Of a stretch of DNA of 64,000 nt, positions 18,015 to 26,740 are shown piece by piece (the stretch's first letter is position 1; every line of letters starts with the position of its first letter). The DNA comes from DASSUW01 sp036257565 (lineage in GTDB: Bacteria; Actinomycetota; Thermoleophilia; Solirubrobacterales; Solirubrobacteraceae). The position numbers were made by a program, and so were the translations under genes. A model generated the notes under the pieces. That model was not told the DNA's origin, ran no database searches, and worked only from the letters and a program-made list of their open reading frames with translations. The DNA is taken from positions 18,989 to 82,988 of the forward strand of contig DATAFH010000047.1 of the NCBI GenBank assembly GCA_036257565.1, given 5' to 3'.

Positions 18015-19577
18015 ATGACGCTGGAGATCGGTTCGTACGAGGAAGCCGTCGCCACGCATGAGTGGCGCGTCCCGGACCGCTACAACATTGCGGCCGACTG
18101 CTGTGACAAGCACCCGGCGGACGCGCTGGCGATGATCCACGAGGACTTCGAGGGCGCCGTGCGGGAGATCCGCTGGGGTGAGCTGCAGGAGTGGTCTAAC
18201 CGCTTCGCCAACGTGCTGCGGGCGCATGGCGTCGAGCGCGGCGACCGCGTCGCGATGCTGCTCCCGCCGACGCCGGAGACGGCGGCCGCGTTCTTCGGCA
18301 CCTACAAGGCTGGCGCGATCCTGCTCTCGATGTCCGTGCTCTACGGCGACGACGGGATCCGCCACCGGATCAACGACTCCGAGCCCAAGGTGCTGGTGAC
18401 CAACGAGGCGAACGCGGGACGCGTGGAGGCCGCGCAGACGCTGATCCTCGACGGCGAGCTGCTGGCGGGCGGCGAGCCGGAGTTCGAGGCGGTCGACACG
18501 GCGGCCGACGACCCGGCGCAGCTGTACTACTCGTCGGGCACCACCGGCCTGGCCAAGGGCATCCTGCACGCGCACCGCTACCTGCTCGCGCACGAGGAGT
18601 TCACCTACTGCCACCAGGTGGAGGAGGGCGAGCGCTTCCACGGCATGGGCGAGTGGGCGTGGGCGGCGGGCATCGCGCCGCTGCTGGGCCCGTGGCGGCT
18701 CGGCGCCGTGCAGGTCGTCTATCAGCGCAAGGGCGGCTTCGATCCCCACAAGCAGCTCGACTTCCTCTCCCGCCACGAGGTCACGAACGTCTTCACGACG
18801 CCGACCGCGATGCGCTCGATGATGTCGATCCCAGACGCCGGCGAGCGCTACCCGCAGCGGTTCCGGCGCGTGTGCTCGGCGGGCGAGCCGCTGAACCCGG
18901 AGGCGATCCGCTGGTTCCGCGAGCAGTACGGGCTCACGGTGCTCGACTACTACGGGCTCACCGAGTCCTACCCGCTGGTCGCCAACTACCCGTTCATGGA
19001 CGTCCGCGAGGGGTCCATGGGCAAGCCGATGCCCGGCTGGGACGTGCAGATCCTCGACGAGGACGAGCGGCCGGTGGCGCAGGGCGAGCGCGGCGAGATC
19101 TGCCTGCGGGCGCGCTCGAACCCGCACTACCCGCTGGGCTACTGGCGCAACGACGAAGCCACGGAGGAGACGTTCGGCGGCGACTGGTTCCACTCCAAGG
19201 ACGCCGCCCGCGCCGACGAGGACGGCTACTTCTGGTATGAGGGCCGGGCCGACGACGTGATCATCGCCGCCGGCTACCGGATCGGCCCGTTCGAGGTCGA
19301 GTCGGCGTGCCTGGAGCACGCGGCGGTCGCCGAGGCGGCAGCGGTCGCGTCGCCCGACGAACGCCGCGGGAACGTCGTCAAGGCGTTCATCGTGCTGGCC
19401 TCCGGGCACGAGGCATCCGACGAGCTGGTCCAGGAGCTCCAGCAGTTCGTCCGCCAGCGGCTCTCCGCGTACGCCTACCCGCGGCGGGTCGAGTTCGTCG
19501 ACGAGCTGCCCAAGACGCTGACCGGGAAGATCCGGCGGATCGAGTTGCGACAGCGGGAGATGGAAGCGGGCGGGTGA
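18015..19577 (+). CDS. Acyl-CoA synthetase (AMP-binding, medium-chain type)
   Basis: A 520-aa adenylate-forming enzyme activating a carboxylic acid to its CoA thioester. P-loop YYSSGTTGLAKG lies near 171, the A5 motif YYGLTESYPL near 313, the A7 region WFHSKDAARADEDG near 393, and A10 PKTLTGKIRR carries the catalytic lysine at K505. The lack of an ACAS N-terminal domain and the overall pattern fit medium-chain acyl-CoA/benzoate-type synthetases rather than Acs; the substrate cannot be read from the sequence. A GGAGGGGAGGAG ribosome-binding site precedes the ATG. The gene ends in a 4-bp overlap with the transglutaminase gene. Confidence 0.88.
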   Translation: MTLEIGSYEEAVATHEWRVPDRYNIAADCCDKHPADALAMIHEDFEGAVREIRWGELQEWSNRFANVLRAHGVERGDRVAMLLPPTPETAAAFFGTYKAGAILLSMSVLYGDDGIRHRINDSEPKVLVTNEANAGRVEAAQTLILDGELLAGGEPEFEAVDTAADDPAQLYYSSGTTGLAKGILHAHRYLLAHEEFTYCHQVEEGERFHGMGEWAWAAGIAPLLGPWRLGAVQVVYQRKGGFDPHKQLDFLSRHEVTNVFTTPTAMRSMMSIPDAGERYPQRFRRVCSAGEPLNPEAIRWFREQYGLTVLDYYGLTESYPLVANYPFMDVREGSMGKPMPGWDVQILDEDERPVAQGERGEICLRARSNPHYPLGYWRNDEATEETFGGDWFHSKDAARADEDGYFWYEGRADDVIIAAGYRIGPFEVESACLEHAAVAEAAAVASPDERRGNVVKAFIVLASGHEASDELVQELQQFVRQRLSAYAYPRRVEFVDELPKTLTGKIRRIELRQREMEAGG

Positions 19578-21919
19578 AGACACCGTCTGCCCTCGTCCCG
19601 GTCGCGGCGGCCCGGCTCGTCGGCTTCGCCGCGCTCGCGTCGCTCGGCGCGCTCGAGTGGCAGCGGATGGTTGCGGGCCTCAGCTCCGGCCGCGCGCTGC
19701 TGTGGGCGGCGGCGGCGACCGCGGCGGGCGCGGCGCTGATCGCGTGCGACCGGCTGCCGCCGCGGCGGGCGGGGGTGGGCGTGCTGGCGATCGTAGTGCT
19801 GGGGTTGCTGGCGGCGGTCGTGGTGTCCGGGATCGACCTCGGGCTGCTGCGCCCGGCGTACTGGGACGACCTCGTCGACGGCGTGGCCGGCGGCCTGCAG
19901 TCACTGGGCACGGTGCGGCTGCCGTATGCGGGCGCGGACCCGTGGCCGCGGGCCGCCCTCCAGCTCTCGGGGGCGGTGCTGCTGCTGGGGGCGGCGCTCG
20001 TCGCCTGCTGGCCGCGCCCGCAGACGCGCGGCTACCCGTTCCTCTCGCTCGCCGCGCTGCTCGTCCTCGTCGTCGCGCCGGTGATCTCGCTCGGCGGCAC
20101 CCGGCCGCTGCTGCTGGGCGCGGCCATCGCGGCGCTCACCGTCTGCTTCCTGTGGCTCGAGCGGCTCCCGCTGCGGCCCGGGGTCGGCGTCGCCGCGCTG
20201 CTGGGCGTCGCGCTCGCAGGGGCGCTCCCGCTGGCGGCGGTGGCCGATCGCGGCGAGCCGTGGTTCGACTACAAGGCATTCGCCGAGGGGCTGGGCCCGG
20301 ACGACCCCGTGCGGTTCGACTGGTCGCAGGGCTACGGCCCGATCGACTGGCCGCGCGACGGCAACGAGGTCATGCGCGTGCGGTCCGACAAGCCCTACTA
20401 CTGGAAGGTCGAGAACCTCGAGCGCTTCGACGGGCGCGAGTGGGCGGATGCCGGGCCCGTCGCGCCCGACGAGGCCGACGTCGCGACGGAGATCCGGCCC
20501 GACTGGCGCGACCGGCCCGGCTGGTATGACCGCGTCGACGTGTCGGTACGGCGGATGCGCACTGCCGACGTCCCGGCGCCGGGCGCCATCATGAGCATCG
20601 AGAGCTCGACCCGGCCGCTGCAGCCGGCCCGCGAGGCGGGCCGCTGGACCGCCGTCACCGAGCTGCGGCGTGGCGACTCCTACCGGGCCGAGGTCTACAC
20701 CCCGACGCCGAGCCCGGGCGAGCTGCGGGCGGCCGAGGACGCGGGCTTCACCCCGCAGCGGGCGAGCGACCTGGTCGTCACCGTGCCGTTCCTGCCGGAT
20801 CGCCGCCCGACCGTGCGCTCGGTCGGCGGCGTCGGCGGCGGGCGGCTGAACAGCGCGGCGGTGCACTTCCGCGGGTTAGGGGACCTCCGCGAGCCGTACG
20901 TGGCGTACCCGGCGCAGCACCGCACCCGCTACGACGCCGCGGACGAGACGCTGCGGCGGTCGCTGTACCGGCGCACGTGGGAGCTGGCCCAGCAGCTGCG
21001 GACGCAGGTCGAGACGCCGTTCGAGTACGTCCTCGCCGTCGACGGCTACCTGTCGAACGGTTTCGGCTACTCCGAGCGGCCGCCGGCGGTGCCTGTGGGG
21101 CGCGCGCCGCTCGACGCGTTCCTGTTCGACAGCCGCGAGGGCTACTGCCAGCACTTCGCGGGCGCCATGGCGCTGCTCCTGCGCATGGGCGGCGTGCCGG
21201 CGCGCGTGGCCACCGGGTTCAGCCCGGGCGGCTTCTCGAAGCGCCGGGACGCCTGGATCGTCCGCGACACCGACGCGCACGCGTGGGTGGAGGCGTGGTT
21301 CGACGAGCTCGGATGGGTGACGTTCGACCCGACGCCCGACTCGACGCCGGCCCGCTCCCAGATCGCCGCGCTCGAGGCGCCGCCACCGCCCACCCCGTCC
21401 GGTGGCTCCGGCGGTTCGGGTGGGACCGGCGGCGGGAGCGGCGGGCCCGGGGCGCGCGGCGACGGCCTGCGTCCCGACCTGCTGTTCGACGTGCAGAGCG
21501 GCCAGCCGGGCGGCGCGCCCGGTGCGGCCGGCGGGGGCGGCATGCCGTGGTGGGGATGGGCGCTCGTGGCACTCGCGGCGACGGCGATCCTGGGCCTGGC
21601 GGTGGCCGGGTGGCGGCGGCGCCGGCGGCTCGGCAACCTGCCCCCGCTCGAACGCTCGCTGGCCGAGCTCGAGGCCGCGCTGCGCCGCGCGGGACGGCCG
21701 CTGACGACCGGCACGACGCTCCGCCAGCTCGAGCGCAGCCTCGGCGCCCCAGCGGAGGCGACGGCGTACCTGCGCGCGCTCAGCGCTTCGCGCTACGGCC
21801 CGGCGCCACGGGCGCCGACAGCTGCCGAGCGCCGGGCGCTCCGCCGCGCGCTGGCGCAGGGCCTCGGGGTGATCGGGCGCCTGCGCGCGTTCTGGGCGCT
21901 GCCGCCCCGTCCGCGTTAG
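19574..21919 (+). CDS. TgpA-type membrane transglutaminase-like protein
   Basis: A 781-aa protein. The N-terminal region (about 1-215) is a bundle of six or seven transmembrane helices (DUF3488/TgpA N). A large extracytoplasmic part follows with a transglutaminase-like catalytic core near 510-590: Cys in SREGYCQHFAGAM, His in DTDAHAWVEAWF and Asp in VTFDPTPDS. A Gly/Ser/Pro-rich linker (about 603-635), one more transmembrane helix near 660 and a DUF4129-like cytosolic tail complete it. Relatives are often encoded beside MoxR/DUF58 genes; those are absent here. The GTG start overlaps the upstream stop. The reaction (crosslinking or proteolysis) is unproven. Confidence 0.85.
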   Translation: MKTPSALVPVAAARLVGFAALASLGALEWQRMVAGLSSGRALLWAAAATAAGAALIACDRLPPRRAGVGVLAIVVLGLLAAVVVSGIDLGLLRPAYWDDLVDGVAGGLQSLGTVRLPYAGADPWPRAALQLSGAVLLLGAALVACWPRPQTRGYPFLSLAALLVLVVAPVISLGGTRPLLLGAAIAALTVCFLWLERLPLRPGVGVAALLGVALAGALPLAAVADRGEPWFDYKAFAEGLGPDDPVRFDWSQGYGPIDWPRDGNEVMRVRSDKPYYWKVENLERFDGREWADAGPVAPDEADVATEIRPDWRDRPGWYDRVDVSVRRMRTADVPAPGAIMSIESSTRPLQPAREAGRWTAVTELRRGDSYRAEVYTPTPSPGELRAAEDAGFTPQRASDLVVTVPFLPDRRPTVRSVGGVGGGRLNSAAVHFRGLGDLREPYVAYPAQHRTRYDAADETLRRSLYRRTWELAQQLRTQVETPFEYVLAVDGYLSNGFGYSERPPAVPVGRAPLDAFLFDSREGYCQHFAGAMALLLRMGGVPARVATGFSPGGFSKRRDAWIVRDTDAHAWVEAWFDELGWVTFDPTPDSTPARSQIAALEAPPPPTPSGGSGGSGGTGGGSGGPGARGDGLRPDLLFDVQSGQPGGAPGAAGGGGMPWWGWALVALAATAILGLAVAGWRRRRRLGNLPPLERSLAELEAALRRAGRPLTTGTTLRQLERSLGAPAEATAYLRALSASRYGPAPRAPTAAERRALRRALAQGLGVIGRLRAFWALPPRPR

Positions 21920-21970
21920 GGGGTGCCCAACGGACATCGCTCAGCACGGAATGGCCCGTTGGGCGGGGCC
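21920..21970. repeat. Dispersed palindromic repeat, copy A (putative bidirectional terminator)
   Basis: The sequence between two convergent genes contains a perfect 9-bp stem: left arm GCCCAACGG at 21925-21933, right arm CCGTTGGGC at 21956-21964, loop 22 nt. Almost the same ~51 bp occurs at 54801-54852, also directly after a plus-strand stop codon and before a minus-strand stop codon. There is no T-tract, so intrinsic termination is not proven. Confidence 0.65.
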
Positions 21971-21976
21971 CCAGCC

Positions 21977-23566
21977 TTATCCACTCACCGCTGCGCGTCG
22001 CCGCTCGGACCGCATCTCCGAGAGGATGCGCTCCAGCCGCGGCTCCGACGAGCGGTCGACGTGGTCCATGGCCGCCGCCACCGCCGGGTGGCGGGCGGCG
22101 ATCTGGGCGTGCATCTCGTGGGCGACGGCGCGGTAGCTCGGATGGCCCTCGCGGCCCGAGCGCAGCTCGATCAGGTGCATCGCCTCGCGGGCGTTGAGGT
22201 CGAGCACGTAGCGCATCCGGTAGCCGAGGCAGAGCGCGTAGGGTGCGGCATCGGCCAGGCCGGCGGCCGCGAGCCGCTCGTATTCGGTGCGCGAGCGCTC
22301 GAGGGCCTCGGCGTAGCGGTCGCCGCAGCCGGCGGCGGCCACCTCCTCCGGGATCGCGGCGCCGAGGTCGGGCGTCAACGCCTGCCACTGGACCGTCAGC
22401 ATCCGGTGGCGCTGGAGGTCGCGGAACGCGCCGTAGTCGGAGACGATCTCGAAGCGGTAGCGCAGTGACTCGAAGCCGCGCCCCGGCCGGTGGCGGCGGT
22501 TCCTCCGGTCGCCGACGAGGTCGGCGACCGCCCGGGCGCGCTCGTCGTCGGAGAGCGCGTGGACCGTCTCGAGCGTCTCCTCCTCGCTCGTCGCGGCGGC
22601 CTCGAAGAGCAGTGCGGCCAGCAGCTGGTCCTCATCGCCGTCCACGTGCAGGAGGCGGACCGACGGGCGGTCCTCGGGTGCTTCCTCGCGCCGGTCGAGG
22701 CCGATGCGAGCGACCCAGCGCTCGGTCGCCTCGCGGCGCCGCTCGAGGTAGCCGATCCATTCGCCGCCGCGCTCCGGGCGCTCGATGCGCGAGACGAAGC
22801 TCGGCATCGTCGCCTGGATCGCGTCGAGGATCATCTGGCCGTAGGCGCGCGCCTCGGGCAGCGGGTCGGCCATCAGGTGCAGGATCAGCTGCTCGTATGC
22901 CTGACCGGTCGCGTAGATCCCCATGTGTGAGAGCGACGCGGCGGGCAGCAGGCCGCGCAGGAGGTCGAGCGCCTTGGCGTTGACGGCGCGGCGGCGCGCG
23001 GCGGGGGGCTCGCCGTCGGTGCGCGGGAACGTCTCCTCGACCCACGCGCGCACGAGCGGAAGGGCCTCGGCGTAGGCGCCGAACAGCCCATCCATCGTCG
23101 CCTCGTACTCCGGGCCCAGCGCGGCGTCGCGGTAGTAGCGGTAGCCGCCGCCGGGCATCGGCGCGTCGTAGGCGATGTAGCGTGTGGACTGCTCGAGGTA
23201 GGCGGCGAGCCGCGGGCGCTGGAGCGTCTTGGTGACGATGTTCGACACCCACTCGCAGGCGACGTGGGCGCCGCCGAGCTGGGCCACCGAGTCGTCGCCG
23301 TAGCCGACGAAGATCCGCTCGTAGAGCTCGGCGGCGCGTCGCCCCTCGCCGGCGTCGATGGCCGGGTACGCCGGCAGCGAGTCCGCGAACTCGTCGAGGA
23401 ACAGGCGGCGCAGCGTGCCGGGGTAGCGCGAGTAGCGAGCGAACAGCGCGCCCTTGACCGTCTCCGGCACGTTGACGAGGGCGAACACCGGACCGTCGAG
23501 GTCGGTCACGTGGGGGGCGAGCCGGGCGCGCTCGCTCTCGGTCAGCTCGTCGGACGGGTAGCGCAC
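21977..23566 (-). CDS. Double-length ThyX-like (FAD-dependent thymidylate synthase family) protein
   Basis: A 529-aa protein, about twice the usual ThyX length, made of two ThyX-like halves. ThyX makes dTMP from dUMP with FAD and methylenetetrahydrofolate; its signature is RHRxxSxxxxSxR. In the first half (about 80-230), HVACEWVSNIVTKTLQRPRL followed by EQSTRY at 125-130 keeps the dUMP-binding part, but RHR is changed to RPR (117-119). In the second half (about 365-500), FRDLQRHRMLTVQWQA keeps RHR (386-388) but lacks the Ser/Arg part. The two halves may complement each other in one active site or the protein may have another role. The GTG start lies 9 nt after a TAGGGT box. Confidence 0.8.
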   Translation of the reverse strand: MRYPSDELTESERARLAPHVTDLDGPVFALVNVPETVKGALFARYSRYPGTLRRLFLDEFADSLPAYPAIDAGEGRRAAELYERIFVGYGDDSVAQLGGAHVACEWVSNIVTKTLQRPRLAAYLEQSTRYIAYDAPMPGGGYRYYRDAALGPEYEATMDGLFGAYAEALPLVRAWVEETFPRTDGEPPAARRRAVNAKALDLLRGLLPAASLSHMGIYATGQAYEQLILHLMADPLPEARAYGQMILDAIQATMPSFVSRIERPERGGEWIGYLERRREATERWVARIGLDRREEAPEDRPSVRLLHVDGDEDQLLAALLFEAAATSEEETLETVHALSDDERARAVADLVGDRRNRRHRPGRGFESLRYRFEIVSDYGAFRDLQRHRMLTVQWQALTPDLGAAIPEEVAAAGCGDRYAEALERSRTEYERLAAAGLADAAPYALCLGYRMRYVLDLNAREAMHLIELRSGREGHPSYRAVAHEMHAQIAARHPAVAAAMDHVDRSSEPRLERILSEMRSERRRAAVSG

Positions 23567-23609
23567 GGGACGGCCACCCTAGCGCGGGCTCCCGACCGAT
23601 CCCGCGGGC

Positions 23610-23963
23610 TCAGTCCTCGAGCCCGATGCGGCGGTCGAAGCCCCCGGGGGCGTGGATGTTGAGCATCCGCACGGGCCGGCTGCCCTCGTTGCGAAAGCCG
23701 TGCTCGATGCCCGGCGGGACGAGCACGAACGTGCCCGGCGGCGCCGGCACGCGGTGCTCGCCGAACGCGAACGTCATCTCGCCCTCGACGATGTAGAACG
23801 CGTCGTCCTCGTCGGGATGCACGTGCGCCTCGACATCGCGCCCGACGGCGATCTCGATCATCCCGAACGTGAACCGCGGCGTGTCCGCGGTGCGCGCGAG
23901 GAACTCGACGTTGCCGACGCGATGACCCTCGCCGGGCGGGACGACGATCGGCCTGGATCCCAC
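23610..23963 (-). CDS. Cupin-domain protein
   Basis: A 117-aa single-domain cupin. Motif 1 reads EAHVHPDEDDAFYIVEGEMT, with His-x-His and a Glu metal-ligand set. Motif 2 reads PPGTFVLVPPGIEHGFRNEG with the final His. It probably binds a divalent metal in the beta-barrel; enzyme and ligand-sensor roles are both possible. The GTG start at 23963 lies 6 nt after a TAGGAT box, indicating a leaderless message. It lies 43 bp from the divergent FAD oxidoreductase, so the two may share regulation. Confidence 0.85.
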   Translation of the reverse strand: MGSRPIVVPPGEGHRVGNVEFLARTADTPRFTFGMIEIAVGRDVEAHVHPDEDDAFYIVEGEMTFAFGEHRVPAPPGTFVLVPPGIEHGFRNEGSRPVRMLNIHAPGGFDRRIGLED

Positions 23964-24005
23964 GGGCGCATCCTACCTCCGTAGCATGCCCGTCGAGGTG
24001 CCTAC

Positions 24006-25073
24006 GTGTCTGTCGGGGTGATCGGGGCCGGGATCGTCGGCCTGTCCACCGCCTTCGCGCTGCGCGAGCGCGGGGCGGAGGTGGCGCTCTACGAGCGCGG
24101 CGTGCCGGGCAACGGCCAGTCGGGCGGCGAGTCGCGCATCTTCCGGCACGCGCATGACGACCGGCGCCTCGTGGCCTTCGCCCGCGAGGCGCGGGGGATG
24201 TGGCGGGAGTGGGAGCAGTACTTCGGCGAGGAGCTGCTCGCCCGCGACGGCGTGGTGGCGATCGGCACGGCGGCCGAGCGGCGGCTTGCCGTGCTCGAGG
24301 AGGACGGCGGGGTGCGGGCCTGCCCGCTTGACCCCTCGGAGCTCTCGGAATGGATCCCTCTCCTCGAGTCTCCGGAAGGCCCGGCCATCCTCGATGAGGA
24401 CGGCGGCGTGATCCGCGCGCGGGCGACGATCGAGGCGCTGGCGCGCGCGGTCGTGGACTCCATCGCCTACGACGAGGTCCTCTCAGTGCGCGAGACCGAG
24501 GGCCACGCGATTGAGGTGTGCGCGGGCGGCTCGGTGGTCGACCACGATCGCGTGGTGCTCTGCGCCGGGCGGGGCACGGTCGCGCTCGCCCGCGGCGCAG
24601 GGCTCCCGCTGCCGGTCCGCCAGGCGGCGCACGTGCGGCTCACCTACCGCGTCCGCGGCGAGCCGCCGGCCCGCCTCGCGTGCCTGCTGGACGGCCGCGG
24701 GGCCTACGGCGACCCGCTCCCGGGCAATGACGCCTACGCGGTCGGGCTCGGCGAGACGCCGGTGCACGACGACGGGAGCCTCGTGCGCCCGGCCGAGCTT
24801 GCGACGTTGGCCGCGGCGACGAACGCGTACGTCGAGGAGGCGCTCCCGGGTTTGGACCCCGACCCGATCGACATCCGCCACTGCTGGGTCACCGAGGTGC
24901 CCTGGAGTCCCGACGGCTTCGCCGTGTGGGAGGTCGGGAACGTCCTCGCCGTCGCCGGCAACAACCTGTTCAAGCACGCACCCGCCCTCGGCCACGCGCT
25001 CGCTCTCGCGGCGCTCGGCGAACCGCTCAGCCCGACACTGCGCCCAGAGGCGAAGCTCGGCGCGGCCCGCTGA
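24006..25073 (+). CDS. FAD-dependent amine oxidoreductase (DAO / sarcosine-oxidase-like)
   Basis: A 355-aa flavoprotein of the DAO fold. The N-terminal dinucleotide-binding motif is GVIGAGIVGLSTAFALRERG with the ribose-binding Glu/Tyr at LYERGVPG. SGGESRIFRHAH is typical of monomeric sarcosine oxidase/N-methyltryptophan oxidase relatives. The C-terminal region has CWVTEVPWSPDGFAV followed by VAGNNLFKHAPALG. Monomeric sarcosine oxidases link FAD covalently to a Cys in a similar late position; here the corresponding stretch reads GNNLFKHAP without Cys, so covalent attachment is doubtful. It oxidises an amino acid or N-methyl amine; the substrate is unknown. GTG start at 24006. Confidence 0.8.
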   Translation: MSVGVIGAGIVGLSTAFALRERGAEVALYERGVPGNGQSGGESRIFRHAHDDRRLVAFAREARGMWREWEQYFGEELLARDGVVAIGTAAERRLAVLEEDGGVRACPLDPSELSEWIPLLESPEGPAILDEDGGVIRARATIEALARAVVDSIAYDEVLSVRETEGHAIEVCAGGSVVDHDRVVLCAGRGTVALARGAGLPLPVRQAAHVRLTYRVRGEPPARLACLLDGRGAYGDPLPGNDAYAVGLGETPVHDDGSLVRPAELATLAAATNAYVEEALPGLDPDPIDIRHCWVTEVPWSPDGFAVWEVGNVLAVAGNNLFKHAPALGHALALAALGEPLSPTLRPEAKLGAAR

Positions 25074-25077
25074 TTGC

Positions 25078-25198
25078 CGGCGGGCTGCCGACCGCCCGCA
25101 GAGCACCCGCGGGCCGCCGACCGCCCGCGGAGCACCCGCGGGCCGCCGACCGCCCGCGGAGCGCCGGCGGGCTGCCGACCGCCCGCTGCGTGGATGTC
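25078..25198. repeat. Four-copy tandem repeat, 29-bp period
   Basis: GGGC(T/C)GCCGACCGCCCGC recurs at 25082, 25111, 25140 and 25169, exactly 29 bp apart, with the linking GAGC(A/G)CCCGC segment conserved. The copies are contiguous, with no spacers. The period is not a multiple of three and the array lies between the stop codons of two convergent genes, so it is non-coding. Several CCGCGG palindromes could form hairpins. Confidence 0.85.
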
Positions 25199-25237
25199 GG
25201 CGCCCGCCGCGCGTCCCCCGGCCCCCACGCTGCGATC

Positions 25238-26365
25238 TCATCCGCAGTCGACCCGCTCCCGCTCGCGCGACCCGGGTGTCCACGCCGAGGCTCTGAGCAG
25301 GCGGCGCTCGATGTCGACCCGCTCGGCATCCATCCCCAGCGCGAGGCCGAGGCGGAGCTCGATGTCGAGGTCGACTGAGTCGTCGGTGACGCCGTAGACC
25401 GCACGCTCGACGGTTCCCGCCTTGACGGTGCGCACCGCTGCGGCGCGAAGGTCGCGCGCCACGGCCGGCGGCCATGGCGCGCGCCAGCGCAGGAGCGGTG
25501 CGACGGCCGCGCGGTTCTCAGGGTCGCGCAGGTCGAGCCGGCCGACGGTCTCGATCACCTCCGAGCGCGGGCCCGGCTCGGCCGTCCGGAACGCGAGCTC
25601 GCGCAGCTCGCCGCGCTCGCGCGTGATCTCAACTATGACGTCCCCGGTCGTGGGGCCTTCCACACGCTGCGGCCCGAGCGGGGTCCAGAGCGAGCCGACG
25701 GGACCGTCGACCCGCCCTCGCACATAGAGCGTCCTGCGGCCGCGGCCCACCCGCGAGCCCGCGGCCGCTCGCGCCGTGGCCTCGACGCCCGTGAGCTTGA
25801 GACCGCCGGCCTTGACCGCCGCCTCGGCGCCGAGCACCGAGTCGGCCTGGCCGAACCGCCACGTCGGCGGCCCGCGACTCTCCGGCGGCGCGGCGAGGAA
25901 GCGACGGGCCGCCGCAGCGTCCGGGAGCTCCCACGCGCTGCCCGAGCCGACCACCAACTCGTACTTCCCCTCGACCCCCAGCTCGAGCCCGAGCGGGCTC
26001 GCCTCGATCCCCAGGCCCGTCGATGCGCCGACCGCCCGGTCGTGCGCCTGCGTGACGAGCACCGACCCGTCCGAGCGCGACGCCACCGTCATCCGATCGT
26101 CGCCACCCAGCCGCACGGAGGCGAGCACGACGGTCGCCCCACCGCCGCGCGACCGCTCGCGCAGCGTGCACGGCGACAGCCCCGCCGCCTCGGCGTCGGA
26201 GGCGCGGCACACATCGTTGGCGACGACACAGATCCCGGTCCGCACACCGGCCGCGAGGGCCTGACCCACGCCGTCGAGCCCGAGCGCCATCCCCGCGGTC
26301 GCGAGCGCCACCGCCACGAGCGCCAGCACTCCCGTGTACTCGAGCGTCGCCTGGCCGTGGTCCAT
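25238..26365 (-). CDS. Pilin-like (TadE/Flp-type N-terminus) surface protein
   Basis: A 375-aa protein whose N-terminus, MDHGQATLEYTGVLALVAVA, has the prepilin/TadE signature: a short polar leader, then GQATLEY and a hydrophobic helix. The rest is hydrophilic and beta-rich, with two cysteine pairs (CVVANDVCRA and SPCTLRERS). No known domain is visible. It is probably membrane-anchored or secreted by a type II/Tad-like route, but no tad genes lie in the window. The ATG at 26365 is preceded by an AGAGGA ribosome-binding site; a GTG slightly upstream (VSPPEE) is an alternative. It stands alone downstream of the inverted-repeat region that follows nuoN. Confidence 0.6.
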   Translation of the reverse strand: MDHGQATLEYTGVLALVAVALATAGMALGLDGVGQALAAGVRTGICVVANDVCRASDAEAAGLSPCTLRERSRGGGATVVLASVRLGGDDRMTVASRSDGSVLVTQAHDRAVGASTGLGIEASPLGLELGVEGKYELVVGSGSAWELPDAAAARRFLAAPPESRGPPTWRFGQADSVLGAEAAVKAGGLKLTGVEATARAAAGSRVGRGRRTLYVRGRVDGPVGSLWTPLGPQRVEGPTTGDVIVEITRERGELRELAFRTAEPGPRSEVIETVGRLDLRDPENRAAVAPLLRWRAPWPPAVARDLRAAAVRTVKAGTVERAVYGVTDDSVDLDIELRLGLALGMDAERVDIERRLLRASAWTPGSRERERVDCG

Positions 26366-26426
26366 TTCCTCTGGAGGGGACACCGCCGAAATCTCGCCCC
26401 AGGTCTGGTCGATCTCCGTCGGCGCA

Positions 26427-26740
26427 CGGCAACGGCGGCATTGAGGGAGGGTGCGGTGGCGGGATCCGCCGGCGAACGTCAACGGCGGCATTGAGGGAGG
26501 GCGCGGAGTGCCGTGACGATTCGCGGGTGCTTCGTTGCGATTCGACCCGGTCCGGAAACTAGTGGGTCTGGAAACTCTCGCTATACGGGACTGATCAACC
26601 CCACGCGAATGTGGAGCGTCGATCCGCTGACATCCACCACCCTCCCTCCCCAGCCGCCGTCGACGTTCGCTGGGGACCGCCGCGGCGCCGGCACCTCACC
26701 GCCCTACCGAGCCGCCGTTGACGTTCGCCGGCGGAAAGCG
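26427..26740. repeat. Inverted array of four ~35-bp repeats between nuoN and the pilin-like gene
   Basis: The 375 bp between these genes holds no ORF. Positions 26466-26489 and 26711-26734 are a perfect 24-bp inverted repeat (core GAACGTCAACGGCGGC and its complement). A second, less perfect pair flanks the centre: 26418-26450 and about 26645-26675. All but one carry an adjoining GGGAGGG or CCCTCCC run. Order is two units in one direction, a ~130-bp less GC-rich centre (26505-26635), then two in the opposite direction. It could be a miniature mobile element, a terminator/attenuator after nuoN, or a protein-binding array. Confidence 0.75.

Noticed and set aside
25078..25198. 29-bp repeats considered as a CRISPR array
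   Set aside because: Copies are directly contiguous with no spacers, only four units, and no cas genes are in the window.
26427..26740. Inverted array considered as an insertion sequence
   Set aside because: No transposase or remnant of one lies between the inverted repeats; the core is only about 130-220 bp. A non-autonomous element remains possible.
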